Source: Gammaproteobacteria bacterium
Lineage (GTDB): Bacteria > Pseudomonadota > Gammaproteobacteria > Chromatiales > Sedimenticolaceae
Assembly: GCA_020445245.1 (NCBI GenBank)
Contig: JAGRHB010000052.1
Location: 1 to 9,175, forward strand
DNA: 9,175 nucleotides
Direction: 5' to 3'
In this document: one piece after another, positions 1 through 6,014 of the stretch
Numbering within the stretch: position 1 is the first letter of the stretch
Layout: every line of letters starts with the position of its first letter
The notes under the pieces: model-generated
The model's database searches: none
What the model was told of the DNA's origin: nothing
The model's input: the letters and a program-made list of their open reading frames with translations, nothing else
Position numbers and translations under genes: made by a program

Positions 1-58
1 GTACGCCCCGGAGATAAGCAGAAATGAAAATCGGTCGCCTTCATCATTTTCGCGTCAC

Positions 59-87
59 TTGATCAGACGATCCCTAACGCCTATTCT
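59..87 (+). promoter_or_regulatory. Candidate sigma70 promoter for a small RNA
   Basis: A -35-like hexamer TTGATC (59-64) and a -10-like hexamer TATTCT (82-87) are separated by exactly 17 bases, and each matches the sigma70 consensus at four of six positions. Transcription would start near base 94 and meet the strong terminator at 159-194. No plausible rightward protein gene lies between. Such matches arise by chance fairly often; the correct spacing and the terminator in register downstream are what make this one worth recording. Confidence 0.35.
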
Positions 88-93
88 CGTCCG

Positions 94-194
94 TCCGTCA
101 AAATCGATATCCGAACTTCCCAGTGCCCAGCTTCATCTTCGATGGCGCGCCATATCGAACAAAGGCCCGGCATCTGTGTCGGGCCTTTGTTTTT
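94..194 (+). ncRNA. Candidate small RNA of about 100 nt
   Basis: Inferred from a correctly spaced promoter (59-87) and an intrinsic terminator (159-194) flanking a stretch without a credible protein gene. The predicted transcript would hold a hairpin at 138-159, in which TTCG+ATGG pairs with CCAT+CGAA around a CGCG loop with a two-base bulge at 154-155, followed directly by the terminator hairpin. An A-rich 5' part (about 100-115) could be single-stranded. It does not resemble tmRNA, RNase P, 6S, SRP RNA or the 3' end of 5S rRNA as far as I can judge by eye. The alternative is that the terminator belongs to a gene that ended just left of the window; plus-frame stops at 15-17 and 25-27 would allow that. 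The RNA would converge on the 3' end of the minus-strand gene at 196-1170. Confidence 0.3.
159..194 (+). terminator. Strong intrinsic terminator, probably bidirectional
   Basis: A perfect 11-base-pair stem, ACAAAGGCCCG (159-169) with CGGGCCTTTGT (180-190), encloses a 10-base loop and is followed on the plus strand by a run of five T residues (190-194). The T-run makes it strongest for a rightward transcript coming from the left edge. Read on the minus strand the hairpin ends in TTTGTT and lies immediately beyond the TAG stop (196-198) of the leftward gene, so it can serve that gene too. Confidence 0.85.
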
Positions 195-195
195 C

Positions 196-1170
196 CTAGG
201 GCCTGCCTGATTCTTGGCCGGTGGTGTCCAGCAGGCGGGTGGCGTCCCGGATCACCAGTGCTGTTCGCTGAGCGTCGGTGGTCGATGGCAGCCATGCGAC
301 CAGCCGCTGCCAGTCAGCACGGACCAGTTTCCACAGTGTAGGTGTCGGCATTTCGATATAGGCGCCATCACGGTTGACGACGATGCGCCCGTTCTCCAGA
401 TCTGCCGGCGAGCTGTTTGCCAGCAGGTCCCAGTCGATTCGATACCCTCGTTGTTTCGCCTGCTCCAGCCTGGAGGCAAGCTGCAGTGCTTCGTTGGCGG
501 CGCGGCTGCAGGCCTCCGATTTTTGCCGGCGACTGCCGGTGTCGGTGAATTCACAGCGGAACAGCTGCCCGCTCTCGAACGTCGGAGGGGTGTTTGGCGC
601 GAAGTACCAGGTCCCTGCAGTGACTCCGGGGTGATGGTGATCAGAGGGGCTGCCCCCCGCCAGTACACTGCAGTCGTTGTATCCGCAGAAACGGCCGAGA
701 ATCTGTTCGTCGATCGACTGTTCAGCGTCCGGACGCAGCGCCGAGACAGCGACCGGCAGGCCCTCTATCACGATAAGGACCTGGTCTTGAGCATCGACCC
801 GGATGCCGAGTGTGGCGCCGTCGGCGAGACGCGCGTGTGATGACTCCAGGCGCGAGATGAGATCCCGGGTGCCGGCCCGCCAGCTCGCCAGTTTGGCGCG
901 GCGCCCGGAGGTACTGGCTCTCTCGGTCGCGGCGCTGTGGAGTTCCTGTCGATAGCTCTCGAGCAGCAAGTCCAGGGCGATGTTGGCGAAGTCCCACTGT
1001 ACCGCGGCATCCGCCTGGCTTACCTGCCGGGCCACCGTGGCCAGTCGTGCCGGCTGCAGCTCGATAGGACCGCCGGATCGTGCCTCTGATGGCAGGTCCT
1101 GTGCCGTGCTGATGCAGGGCAGCAGCGCCGCAAGCAGGGCGATGGAGTGGATGAGATGCGCTGGACGCAT
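196..1170 (-). CDS. Secreted protein of unknown function with four mature-region cysteines
   Basis: I do not recognise this 324-residue protein. The chosen ATG (1168-1170) puts a classic signal peptide at the very N-terminus: basic/polar MRPAHLIH, a hydrophobic stretch of Leu/Ala/Ile, and a likely cleavage site after Ala23 (STA|QD). An in-frame ATG 11 codons upstream (1201-1203) would precede the signal peptide with a polar tail; neither start has a good ribosome binding site. The cysteine at position 19 follows Pro, so there is no lipobox. The mature protein has a helical N-terminal half (about 40-115) and a central region with Cys162, Cys167, Cys206 and Cys221, enough for two disulfides. 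A DHHHP cluster at 177-181 could bind metal. Tryptophans cluster near the C-terminus (WKLVRADWQRLVAWLP, 280-295). It is probably periplasmic. It is divergent from the glycosyltransferase gene and ends at the terminator at 159-194. Confidence 0.75.
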   Translation of the reverse strand: MRPAHLIHSIALLAALLPCISTAQDLPSEARSGGPIELQPARLATVARQVSQADAAVQWDFANIALDLLLESYRQELHSAATERASTSGRRAKLASWRAGTRDLISRLESSHARLADGATLGIRVDAQDQVLIVIEGLPVAVSALRPDAEQSIDEQILGRFCGYNDCSVLAGGSPSDHHHPGVTAGTWYFAPNTPPTFESGQLFRCEFTDTGSRRQKSEACSRAANEALQLASRLEQAKQRGYRIDWDLLANSSPADLENGRIVVNRDGAYIEMPTPTLWKLVRADWQRLVAWLPSTTDAQRTALVIRDATRLLDTTGQESGRP

Positions 1171-1391
1171 ATGGCAGCCGTTGGGTGACAGTGTTGTCGG
1201 CATCCTAGCGTGCCGGGACGTGGGCGGGCAGCGCTGTCGTTAACAATTCCTTAAGTTCCGTGAACTAGGATCAGTGTCCTGTTGGAACGGCGCCGAATCG
1301 CAGTTTATCCGCGACAGTTTCCGACGCGGTGAGCGCAGACCAGGGTGACGGATTCCGCCCGTTCTTCCACGATGTTCAGCTTGGTGAAAGC
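1171..1391. promoter_or_regulatory. Divergent intergenic regulatory region
   Basis: This gap between divergent genes is AT-richer than its surroundings around 1238-1270. It holds a short inverted repeat AGTTC-CGT-GAACT (1254-1266), and a further GGAAC half-site at 1284-1288 is inverted relative to the GTTCC at 1255-1259. For the rightward genes a weak promoter can be proposed: TTGGAA (1282-1287), 17 bases, TTATCC (1305-1310). I see no convincing promoter for the leftward gene. The stretch 1329-1391 is open in the frame of the glycosyltransferase but has a much lower third-position GC than the gene body, which is why I treat it as untranslated. Confidence 0.4.
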
Positions 1392-2960
1392 GTGATCCGA
1401 ATTCTCGAGGCATTCCTTGCCGGCCGCGCAGCCATCGCCGCGGCGCTCGTGGTTGCGATGGTGTGGGGATTCTGGTCGCCACCGCTGTATGACCTCGACG
1501 AGGGTGCGTTCAGCGAGGCGACCCGGGAAATGATGGTATCCGGCAACTATGCCTCGATCTTTCTCAATGCTGAGCCACGTCATGACAAGCCGATCCTGAT
1601 CTACTGGCTGCAGGCGGCATCGGCGCACCTGTTCGGGCTCAACGAGTTCGCGTTGCGCCTGCCATCGGTGCTGGCCGGTCTGGCATGGGTATCGGCGCTG
1701 TTCGCATTCACCCGTCGACACCTCGACGCGGCCACGGCCGGCGTCGCCGCGATGCTGCTCGCGCTGTCCCTGTTCGTCGGTTTGATCGCCAAGGCTGCTG
1801 TTGCCGACGCGCTGCTCAACCTGTTTCTGGTGTTGGCGCTGTTCGACATCTACAGCCATTTCCGCCATCCGTCACGCTACCTGCTGCTGCGTGTCTTCGT
1901 CTGGCTGGGTCTCGGATTTCTGACCAAGGGTCCGGTGGCCGTGGTGTTTCCGGTGATCGTCAGTGGTGTCTTGTACCTCGGCGACGGTCGCTGGCGGGAG
2001 TGGCTGCGTCTGGCGTTCGATCCGACGGGACTGCTGCTGTTCGTCGCCATCGTGCTGCCGTGGCATATCGCCGTCTACCTGGACAGCGGTTGGGCCTTCT
2101 TCGAGGGGTTCTATCTTCATCACAACCTGGCGCGTTATGGCAACGCCATGGAGGGGCACAGTGGTGGCGTCTTCTACTACGCGCTGGTGGCGCCCCTGCT
2201 GCTGATGCCGTTCAGCGGTTGGTTCCTGAATACCCTGGGCAATTGGCGCGTGGCGCTCCGTGACCCGCTGGACCGCTTCGTCTGGTTGTGGTTTTTCAGC
2301 GTGCTGCTGGTGTTCTCATTCTCCGGCACCAAGCTGCCGCACTACATGCTGTACGGCATCACGGGAGCGGTGCTGTTGATGGCGAGGTACCGGGACCGGT
2401 TGCGCAATGCCTGGTTGGGCTTTCTGCCGCCGCTGATTTTCCTGGGTGTACTGAGTGTGCTGCCGCAGCTGTTTGCCTACCTGGCACGGACCACCGGGCG
2501 TGACTACGACCGCGGCCTGTTCGAGGCCGGTGCCCAGGCGTTCAGCGGTTGGCCGCAGTGGCTGAGTATTGTCGCCATGGCGTTGGCCGTGATTTTCGTT
2601 TCCCTGCCGTTGACAGTGTGGCGCCGCCTGCTGCTGATCGGCTTCGCTCAGGCCGCGCTGGTCGCCGGTGTCATTGTGCCGACCGTATTGGATGTGCTGC
2701 AGGCCGGCCCGAAGGCGGCAGGTCTGTTTGCAGCTGAACAGGGTAAGGATGTCGTGTCCTACCGCGTCTACCAGCCCAGCGTCAGTGTGTACCGTCAGCA
2801 GGTCATCACACATGCACCGGCAGTACCTGGACAGTGGGTCTATGTCCGTTCCGATCATGTCGCCGAATTCCTGGCACAACCCTCGCCGTACCACAAACAC
2901 ATCGTGTTCAGTCAGCCGCCTGCGACGCTGATCGCCATCGATGCGCAAGCGGCCGATTGA
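1392..2960 (+). CDS. ArnT-like / GT39-family polyprenyl-phosphate-dependent glycosyltransferase
   Basis: Polytopic inner-membrane GT-C glycosyltransferase of the PMT/ArnT superfamily. These enzymes move a sugar from an undecaprenyl-phosphate donor to an acceptor on the periplasmic side; ArnT itself adds aminoarabinose to lipid A. Seen here: a first membrane segment is followed by the acidic loop YDLDEGAF and then SEATREMM, the usual catalytic-loop arrangement, then HDKPILIYWLQ and ALRLPSVLAGL, both typical of the family. About eleven to twelve hydrophobic segments follow, and a soluble C-terminal tail of about 90 residues. Length is 522 residues from GTG 1392, close to ArnT. That start has a GGTGA motif three bases upstream and sits just before the first membrane segment; GTG 1329 would add 21 residues but lacks a Shine-Dalgarno and has poor codon bias. 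The PAP2 gene follows after two bases. No aminoarabinose-synthesis genes are nearby, so donor and acceptor are unknown. Confidence 0.85.
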   Translation: MIRILEAFLAGRAAIAAALVVAMVWGFWSPPLYDLDEGAFSEATREMMVSGNYASIFLNAEPRHDKPILIYWLQAASAHLFGLNEFALRLPSVLAGLAWVSALFAFTRRHLDAATAGVAAMLLALSLFVGLIAKAAVADALLNLFLVLALFDIYSHFRHPSRYLLLRVFVWLGLGFLTKGPVAVVFPVIVSGVLYLGDGRWREWLRLAFDPTGLLLFVAIVLPWHIAVYLDSGWAFFEGFYLHHNLARYGNAMEGHSGGVFYYALVAPLLLMPFSGWFLNTLGNWRVALRDPLDRFVWLWFFSVLLVFSFSGTKLPHYMLYGITGAVLLMARYRDRLRNAWLGFLPPLIFLGVLSVLPQLFAYLARTTGRDYDRGLFEAGAQAFSGWPQWLSIVAMALAVIFVSLPLTVWRRLLLIGFAQAALVAGVIVPTVLDVLQAGPKAAGLFAAEQGKDVVSYRVYQPSVSVYRQQVITHAPAVPGQWVYVRSDHVAEFLAQPSPYHKHIVFSQPPATLIAIDAQAAD

Positions 2961-2962
2961 TC

Positions 2963-3814
2963 ATGGTTGTGGAATTCTCCCTGCACCGGCTGAGACAGGC
3001 GCTGCACACCGCCAACGAGCGTCTGATCGGACGCGGCACCGCAGGTGTGGTCGAGTTGCTGTTGGCGGCTATCGCGATCGTCGCCCTGGGCATCGTAGTG
3101 TCACTGGCGAGCGGCGGCTATCACGGCGGCTTCCATTTTCTGCATCACATCAGCCAGGCGGCGTTGCCGGAAGAGGCCTGGGAATGGCTGACCTGGTTCG
3201 GTGACGGCCGTGTGCTGCTGGTGGTCAGCCTGCTGTTCGTGCGGCGCCGTCCGGAGATCTTCTGGGCAATGATCGTCGGCGCGGTTGTCGGCGGATTGTA
3301 TGCCCGTGGGATGAAGGTCTGGTTCGACGAACTGCGTCCGCCTGCAGTGTTGCCACCCACCGAGATCCACCTGATCGGCTCGGCACTCGGTCATCACAGC
3401 TTTCCCTCGGGCCACACACTGTCTGTATTTCTGTTTGCCGGGGTGCTGTTCGCTCACGTTGATGCATGGCGTTGGCGGTTGCTTCTGCTCATGCTGGCGG
3501 CGATGGTGGGCGTCAGCCGGGTCGCGCTGGGCGTGCACTGGCCGCAGGACGTGATTGCCGGTGCGTTCAGCGGCCTGATGATTGCTGCGTTGGCGGTCTG
3601 GATCACGCGCTACTGGCGCATCGGACTGAGCCCGGGCATCCATGTCTGGTTGCTGACCCTGCCAGCCGCGGCGCTTGTGCTGGTGCTGTTCGACCACCAG
3701 GGCAATCCCTGGGAGCCGGAATTGATCATCCCGATAGTTGCCATCGGGGTGGTGGCGCTGGTGACCAACTATCGGGACCTGTTCGCGCTGCAGCGCGGTT
3801 CACGCGCGGACTGA
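2963..3814 (+). CDS. PAP2-superfamily membrane lipid phosphatase
   Basis: A 283-residue membrane phosphatase of the PAP2 (type 2 phosphatidic acid phosphatase) family, which removes phosphate from lipids such as phosphatidic acid, phosphatidylglycerol phosphate, undecaprenyl diphosphate or lipid A. All three signature motifs are intact: K118-x6-R125-P126, PSGH (148-151, catalytic-site His151) and S185-R186-x5-H192-x3-D196 with the nucleophilic histidine. About six membrane segments are visible (roughly 30-50, 82-94, 100-116, 152-166, 172-190, 198-214), then two extra hydrophobic segments (about 225-245 and 254-268) beyond the usual core. The ATG at 2963 begins two bases after the stop of the glycosyltransferase and has no clear Shine-Dalgarno, so translational coupling is likely. 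Pairing with an ArnT-like enzyme suggests lipid-carrier recycling or lipid A remodelling; the substrate cannot be read from the sequence. Confidence 0.9.
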   Translation: MVVEFSLHRLRQALHTANERLIGRGTAGVVELLLAAIAIVALGIVVSLASGGYHGGFHFLHHISQAALPEEAWEWLTWFGDGRVLLVVSLLFVRRRPEIFWAMIVGAVVGGLYARGMKVWFDELRPPAVLPPTEIHLIGSALGHHSFPSGHTLSVFLFAGVLFAHVDAWRWRLLLLMLAAMVGVSRVALGVHWPQDVIAGAFSGLMIAALAVWITRYWRIGLSPGIHVWLLTLPAAALVLVLFDHQGNPWEPELIIPIVAIGVVALVTNYRDLFALQRGSRAD

Positions 3815-3953
3815 GGGGCCGCTGCGCCCGCCGGTATCAAGCCAATGGATGCTATGCTCAAACGAGTTCTTTTCTGAACGTGCCGGGCGTTTTGCCGGGC
3901 CATGGGAAGGCCGTGACGGCCACTGCAGCGCCGTCCGGCGGAAGGAAAAAGCA
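3815..3953 (+). promoter_or_regulatory. Leader and candidate promoter/operator region of the sensor-patatin module
   Basis: A candidate extended -10 element, TGC followed by TATGCT (3850-3858), would start transcription near 3865, about 90 bases before the TTG start; no good -35 is present, which extended -10 promoters tolerate. Between it and the gene lie two direct copies of TGCCGGGC (3881-3888 and 3893-3900, period 12), a 13-base palindrome GGCCGT-G-ACGGCC (3909-3921), and CGCC-GTCC-GGCG (3929-3940), which could fold next to the ribosome binding site. AAGGA (3942-3946) lies seven bases before the TTG and decides the start. No terminator with a T-run follows the PAP2 gene, so read-through from upstream is also possible. 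Confidence 0.4.
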
Positions 3954-5945
3954 TTGAGCATCAAGCCGCACGCCTTCGTGGCCATGCCGTTTGGCACCAA
4001 ACCGGGCCCCGACGGGCAGCCGGTCGATTTCAACCGCGTCTATGACGAGCTGATACGGCCGGCGCTGGAACAGGCCGGCCTGACGGCGTTCCGCGCTGAC
4101 GAGGAGACCCGCCCGGGCGATATCCGGGTGGACATGTTCCAGGAGCTGTTGATTGCCGATCTGGTGGTGGTCGACATCACGATCGACAACCCCAACGTGT
4201 GGTACGAGCTGGGTGTGCGCCATGCGCTGCGCGCGCGAGGTGTGGTCCTGGTTTCCGGCGGTCACGCGAGCAAGGCGTTCGATGTCTATACCGATCGCAA
4301 GCTGCGCTACGGGATCCGCGATGGTGGCCCCGACCCAGAGACCCTGGTGTCCGACTGCGAGCACATGCGCAACATGATCGCCGCCACCATGGAGTCCTGG
4401 CATGGACGGAAGATGAGCCCGGTCTACCAACTCATCCCGAATCTGAAAGAACCGGACTGGCAGAGTCTGCGGGTGGGTAATTTCCGTGAGTTCTGGGAGG
4501 CCTATGATGCCTGGGAGGAAAAGATCAGCCGCGCGCGGCGCAAAGGACGTGTCGGCGACATGTTGGTGCTGGCCGACGAGGCACCGGTATCGGCATTTCG
4601 TGCCAGTGCCTGGATCCGTTCCGGCAAGGCGCTGCGCAGGATAGGTCACTACGGATTTGCCCTGGAGCAGTTGGAAAAGGGTCTGGTGATCGAGCCGGAA
4701 AACCTGGCGGGCCTTCGCGAAAAGGGCATGTGCCTGCAACGTCTTGCGCTGCAGGGCCGGCGCGGATTCGAACTGGAGATGGCCCGCAGCCACTATCGGG
4801 CGATCCTGCAAGACCATCCCAGGGACGCCGAGACCTGGGCACTGCTTGGTCGGGTGGAGAAAGACGCGTGGACATCGATATGGCGTCAACCCGATGCCAG
4901 CGCGGCACAGCGCATTGACGATGCGCGTTACGAGGATGCCCTGTTGCGCGCCGCGGTCAGCTGTTACGGCACCGCATTCCGGTCAGACCCCAAACACTAC
5001 TACTCTGGCATCAACGCCCTGACCCTGATGCATCTCCAGGAGCACCTGATCGGCGACGGTGCCTATCGCGCAACCATGGACATCATGGGCGGCGCGGTGC
5101 GTTTCGCGGCCGAGTGTGAAGAGGATCCCGAAAAGCTGTACTGGGCGCGTTCGACCCTGGGTGATCTGCAGGTTCTGCTTGGTACACCGGCAACTGTTCA
5201 ATCGGCGTACAAGGAGGCGGTGGCGGTCAATCGCGACAGCTGGTTCGCTTTGGACTCCAATCTCCAGCAACTCCTGATGCTGCAGGATCTTGGATTCAAA
5301 CCTGAGAACGTCAGTGCCGGCCTGGAGGTGTTCGACCGTGCCATGAAACGCACGCCAGTGCCGGGCCGGGAATGGGAGCCGCGCAATGTCTTTCTGTTTG
5401 CCGGTCACATGGTCGACGCACCGGGTCGCGATCATCCGCGACTACCCGAACGAATGATCGAATTGGCGGGTGAGCGTATTGCCGCTGTGCTGCGTGACCT
5501 TGGTGCCGGCCCCGAGGACCTGGCGCTGACACAGGGCGCCTGCGGTGCTGACCTGCTGTTTACCGAGGCCTGCCAGTCCCTGGGTGTCCAGGTGACCTGG
5601 TTGCAGCCATTTGACGAGCCGGAGTTCATCCGCCGGTCGGTGGTGCATTGCGGCGAGCACTGGCGCGACCGCTACCTCGCCGCGCGTCAACGACTGCATC
5701 AACCGATCCTGGCCGCGCCAGGCGAGCTGGGAGAGCCACCGGACTACACTGAATCCGCCTATGCCTACGAGCGGTGCAATCGCTGGTTGCTGTATACCGC
5801 ACTCGTGTGGGGTATCGGCAAGGTGCATTTCATCTGCCTCTGGAACGGTGGCAGGGGCGATGGGCCCGGCGGCACCGCAGCGATGTACGACGAGGTGGCC
5901 AAGCGCACCGGGCAGGTGCACTGGATCGATACCCGACAACTCTGA
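3954..5945 (+). CDS. Three-domain signalling protein: NDT-like (TIR-like) domain, TPR/TRAFs-binding-like region, SLOG-like domain
   Basis: A soluble 663-residue protein. The TTG start is chosen because AAGGA sits seven bases upstream and the conserved domain begins at once; an upstream in-frame ATG (3849) adds 35 low-complexity residues. Residues 1-150: HAFVAMPFG (6-14), ADEETRPGDI (48-57) and DITIDNPNVWYELG (74-87, candidate catalytic Glu85) mark a nucleoside 2-deoxyribosyltransferase-like fold, related to TIR domains and able in some relatives to hydrolyse nucleotides. Residues about 155-470: alpha-helical repeats with TPR character (for example 222-250 and 278-300), resembling the MAP3K/ASK TRAFs-binding region annotated on similar bacterial proteins. 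Residues 477-663: NVFLFAGHMVDAPGR (478-492), GACGADLLFTEA (528-539), LQPFDEPEFIRRSV (550-563) and GGTAAMYDEV (639-648), typical of SLOG/LOG-like nucleotide-binding domains. No signal peptide or membrane segment. The patatin gene follows after 69 bases. A role as stress or infection sensor is inferred. Confidence 0.8.
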   Translation: MSIKPHAFVAMPFGTKPGPDGQPVDFNRVYDELIRPALEQAGLTAFRADEETRPGDIRVDMFQELLIADLVVVDITIDNPNVWYELGVRHALRARGVVLVSGGHASKAFDVYTDRKLRYGIRDGGPDPETLVSDCEHMRNMIAATMESWHGRKMSPVYQLIPNLKEPDWQSLRVGNFREFWEAYDAWEEKISRARRKGRVGDMLVLADEAPVSAFRASAWIRSGKALRRIGHYGFALEQLEKGLVIEPENLAGLREKGMCLQRLALQGRRGFELEMARSHYRAILQDHPRDAETWALLGRVEKDAWTSIWRQPDASAAQRIDDARYEDALLRAAVSCYGTAFRSDPKHYYSGINALTLMHLQEHLIGDGAYRATMDIMGGAVRFAAECEEDPEKLYWARSTLGDLQVLLGTPATVQSAYKEAVAVNRDSWFALDSNLQQLLMLQDLGFKPENVSAGLEVFDRAMKRTPVPGREWEPRNVFLFAGHMVDAPGRDHPRLPERMIELAGERIAAVLRDLGAGPEDLALTQGACGADLLFTEACQSLGVQVTWLQPFDEPEFIRRSVVHCGEHWRDRYLAARQRLHQPILAAPGELGEPPDYTESAYAYERCNRWLLYTALVWGIGKVHFICLWNGGRGDGPGGTAAMYDEVAKRTGQVHWIDTRQL

Positions 5946-6014
5946 CACACAAGTTACCTATGCTTACGGCATCATGCCGACCGAACGGGCGGCTGCAACG
6001 TGGGGACAATTGAA
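5946..6014 (+). promoter_or_regulatory. Spacer with palindrome between sensor and patatin genes
   Basis: The 69-base gap contains a perfect 13-base palindrome with one central base, CGGCAT-C-ATGCCG (5967-5979), and a TATGCT hexamer (5959-5964) identical to the -10 hexamer proposed before the sensor gene. No T-run follows the palindrome, so it is not a classical terminator; it could be an operator, an mRNA-processing or stabilising hairpin, or chance. GGGGA (6002-6006) lies eight bases before the patatin ATG and serves as its ribosome binding site. Confidence 0.35.

Noticed and set aside
2..199. Open plus-strand frame from the left edge to a TAG at 197-199
   Set aside because: It would run through the strong intrinsic terminator, and its Ser/Arg/Pro-rich translation resembles no protein; more likely non-coding.
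2834..2962. N-terminal extension of the PAP2 frame into the glycosyltransferase gene
   Set aside because: The extra 43 residues overlap the conserved 3' coding region of the upstream gene; the ATG at 2963 gives a normal PAP2 N-terminus.
3858..4889. Long minus-strand open frame of 343 codons opposite the sensor gene
   Set aside because: It lies opposite the conserved NDT-like and TPR coding region, reads as Arg/His/Gln-rich shadow sequence with no family motif, and is explained by the high third-position GC of the plus-strand gene.
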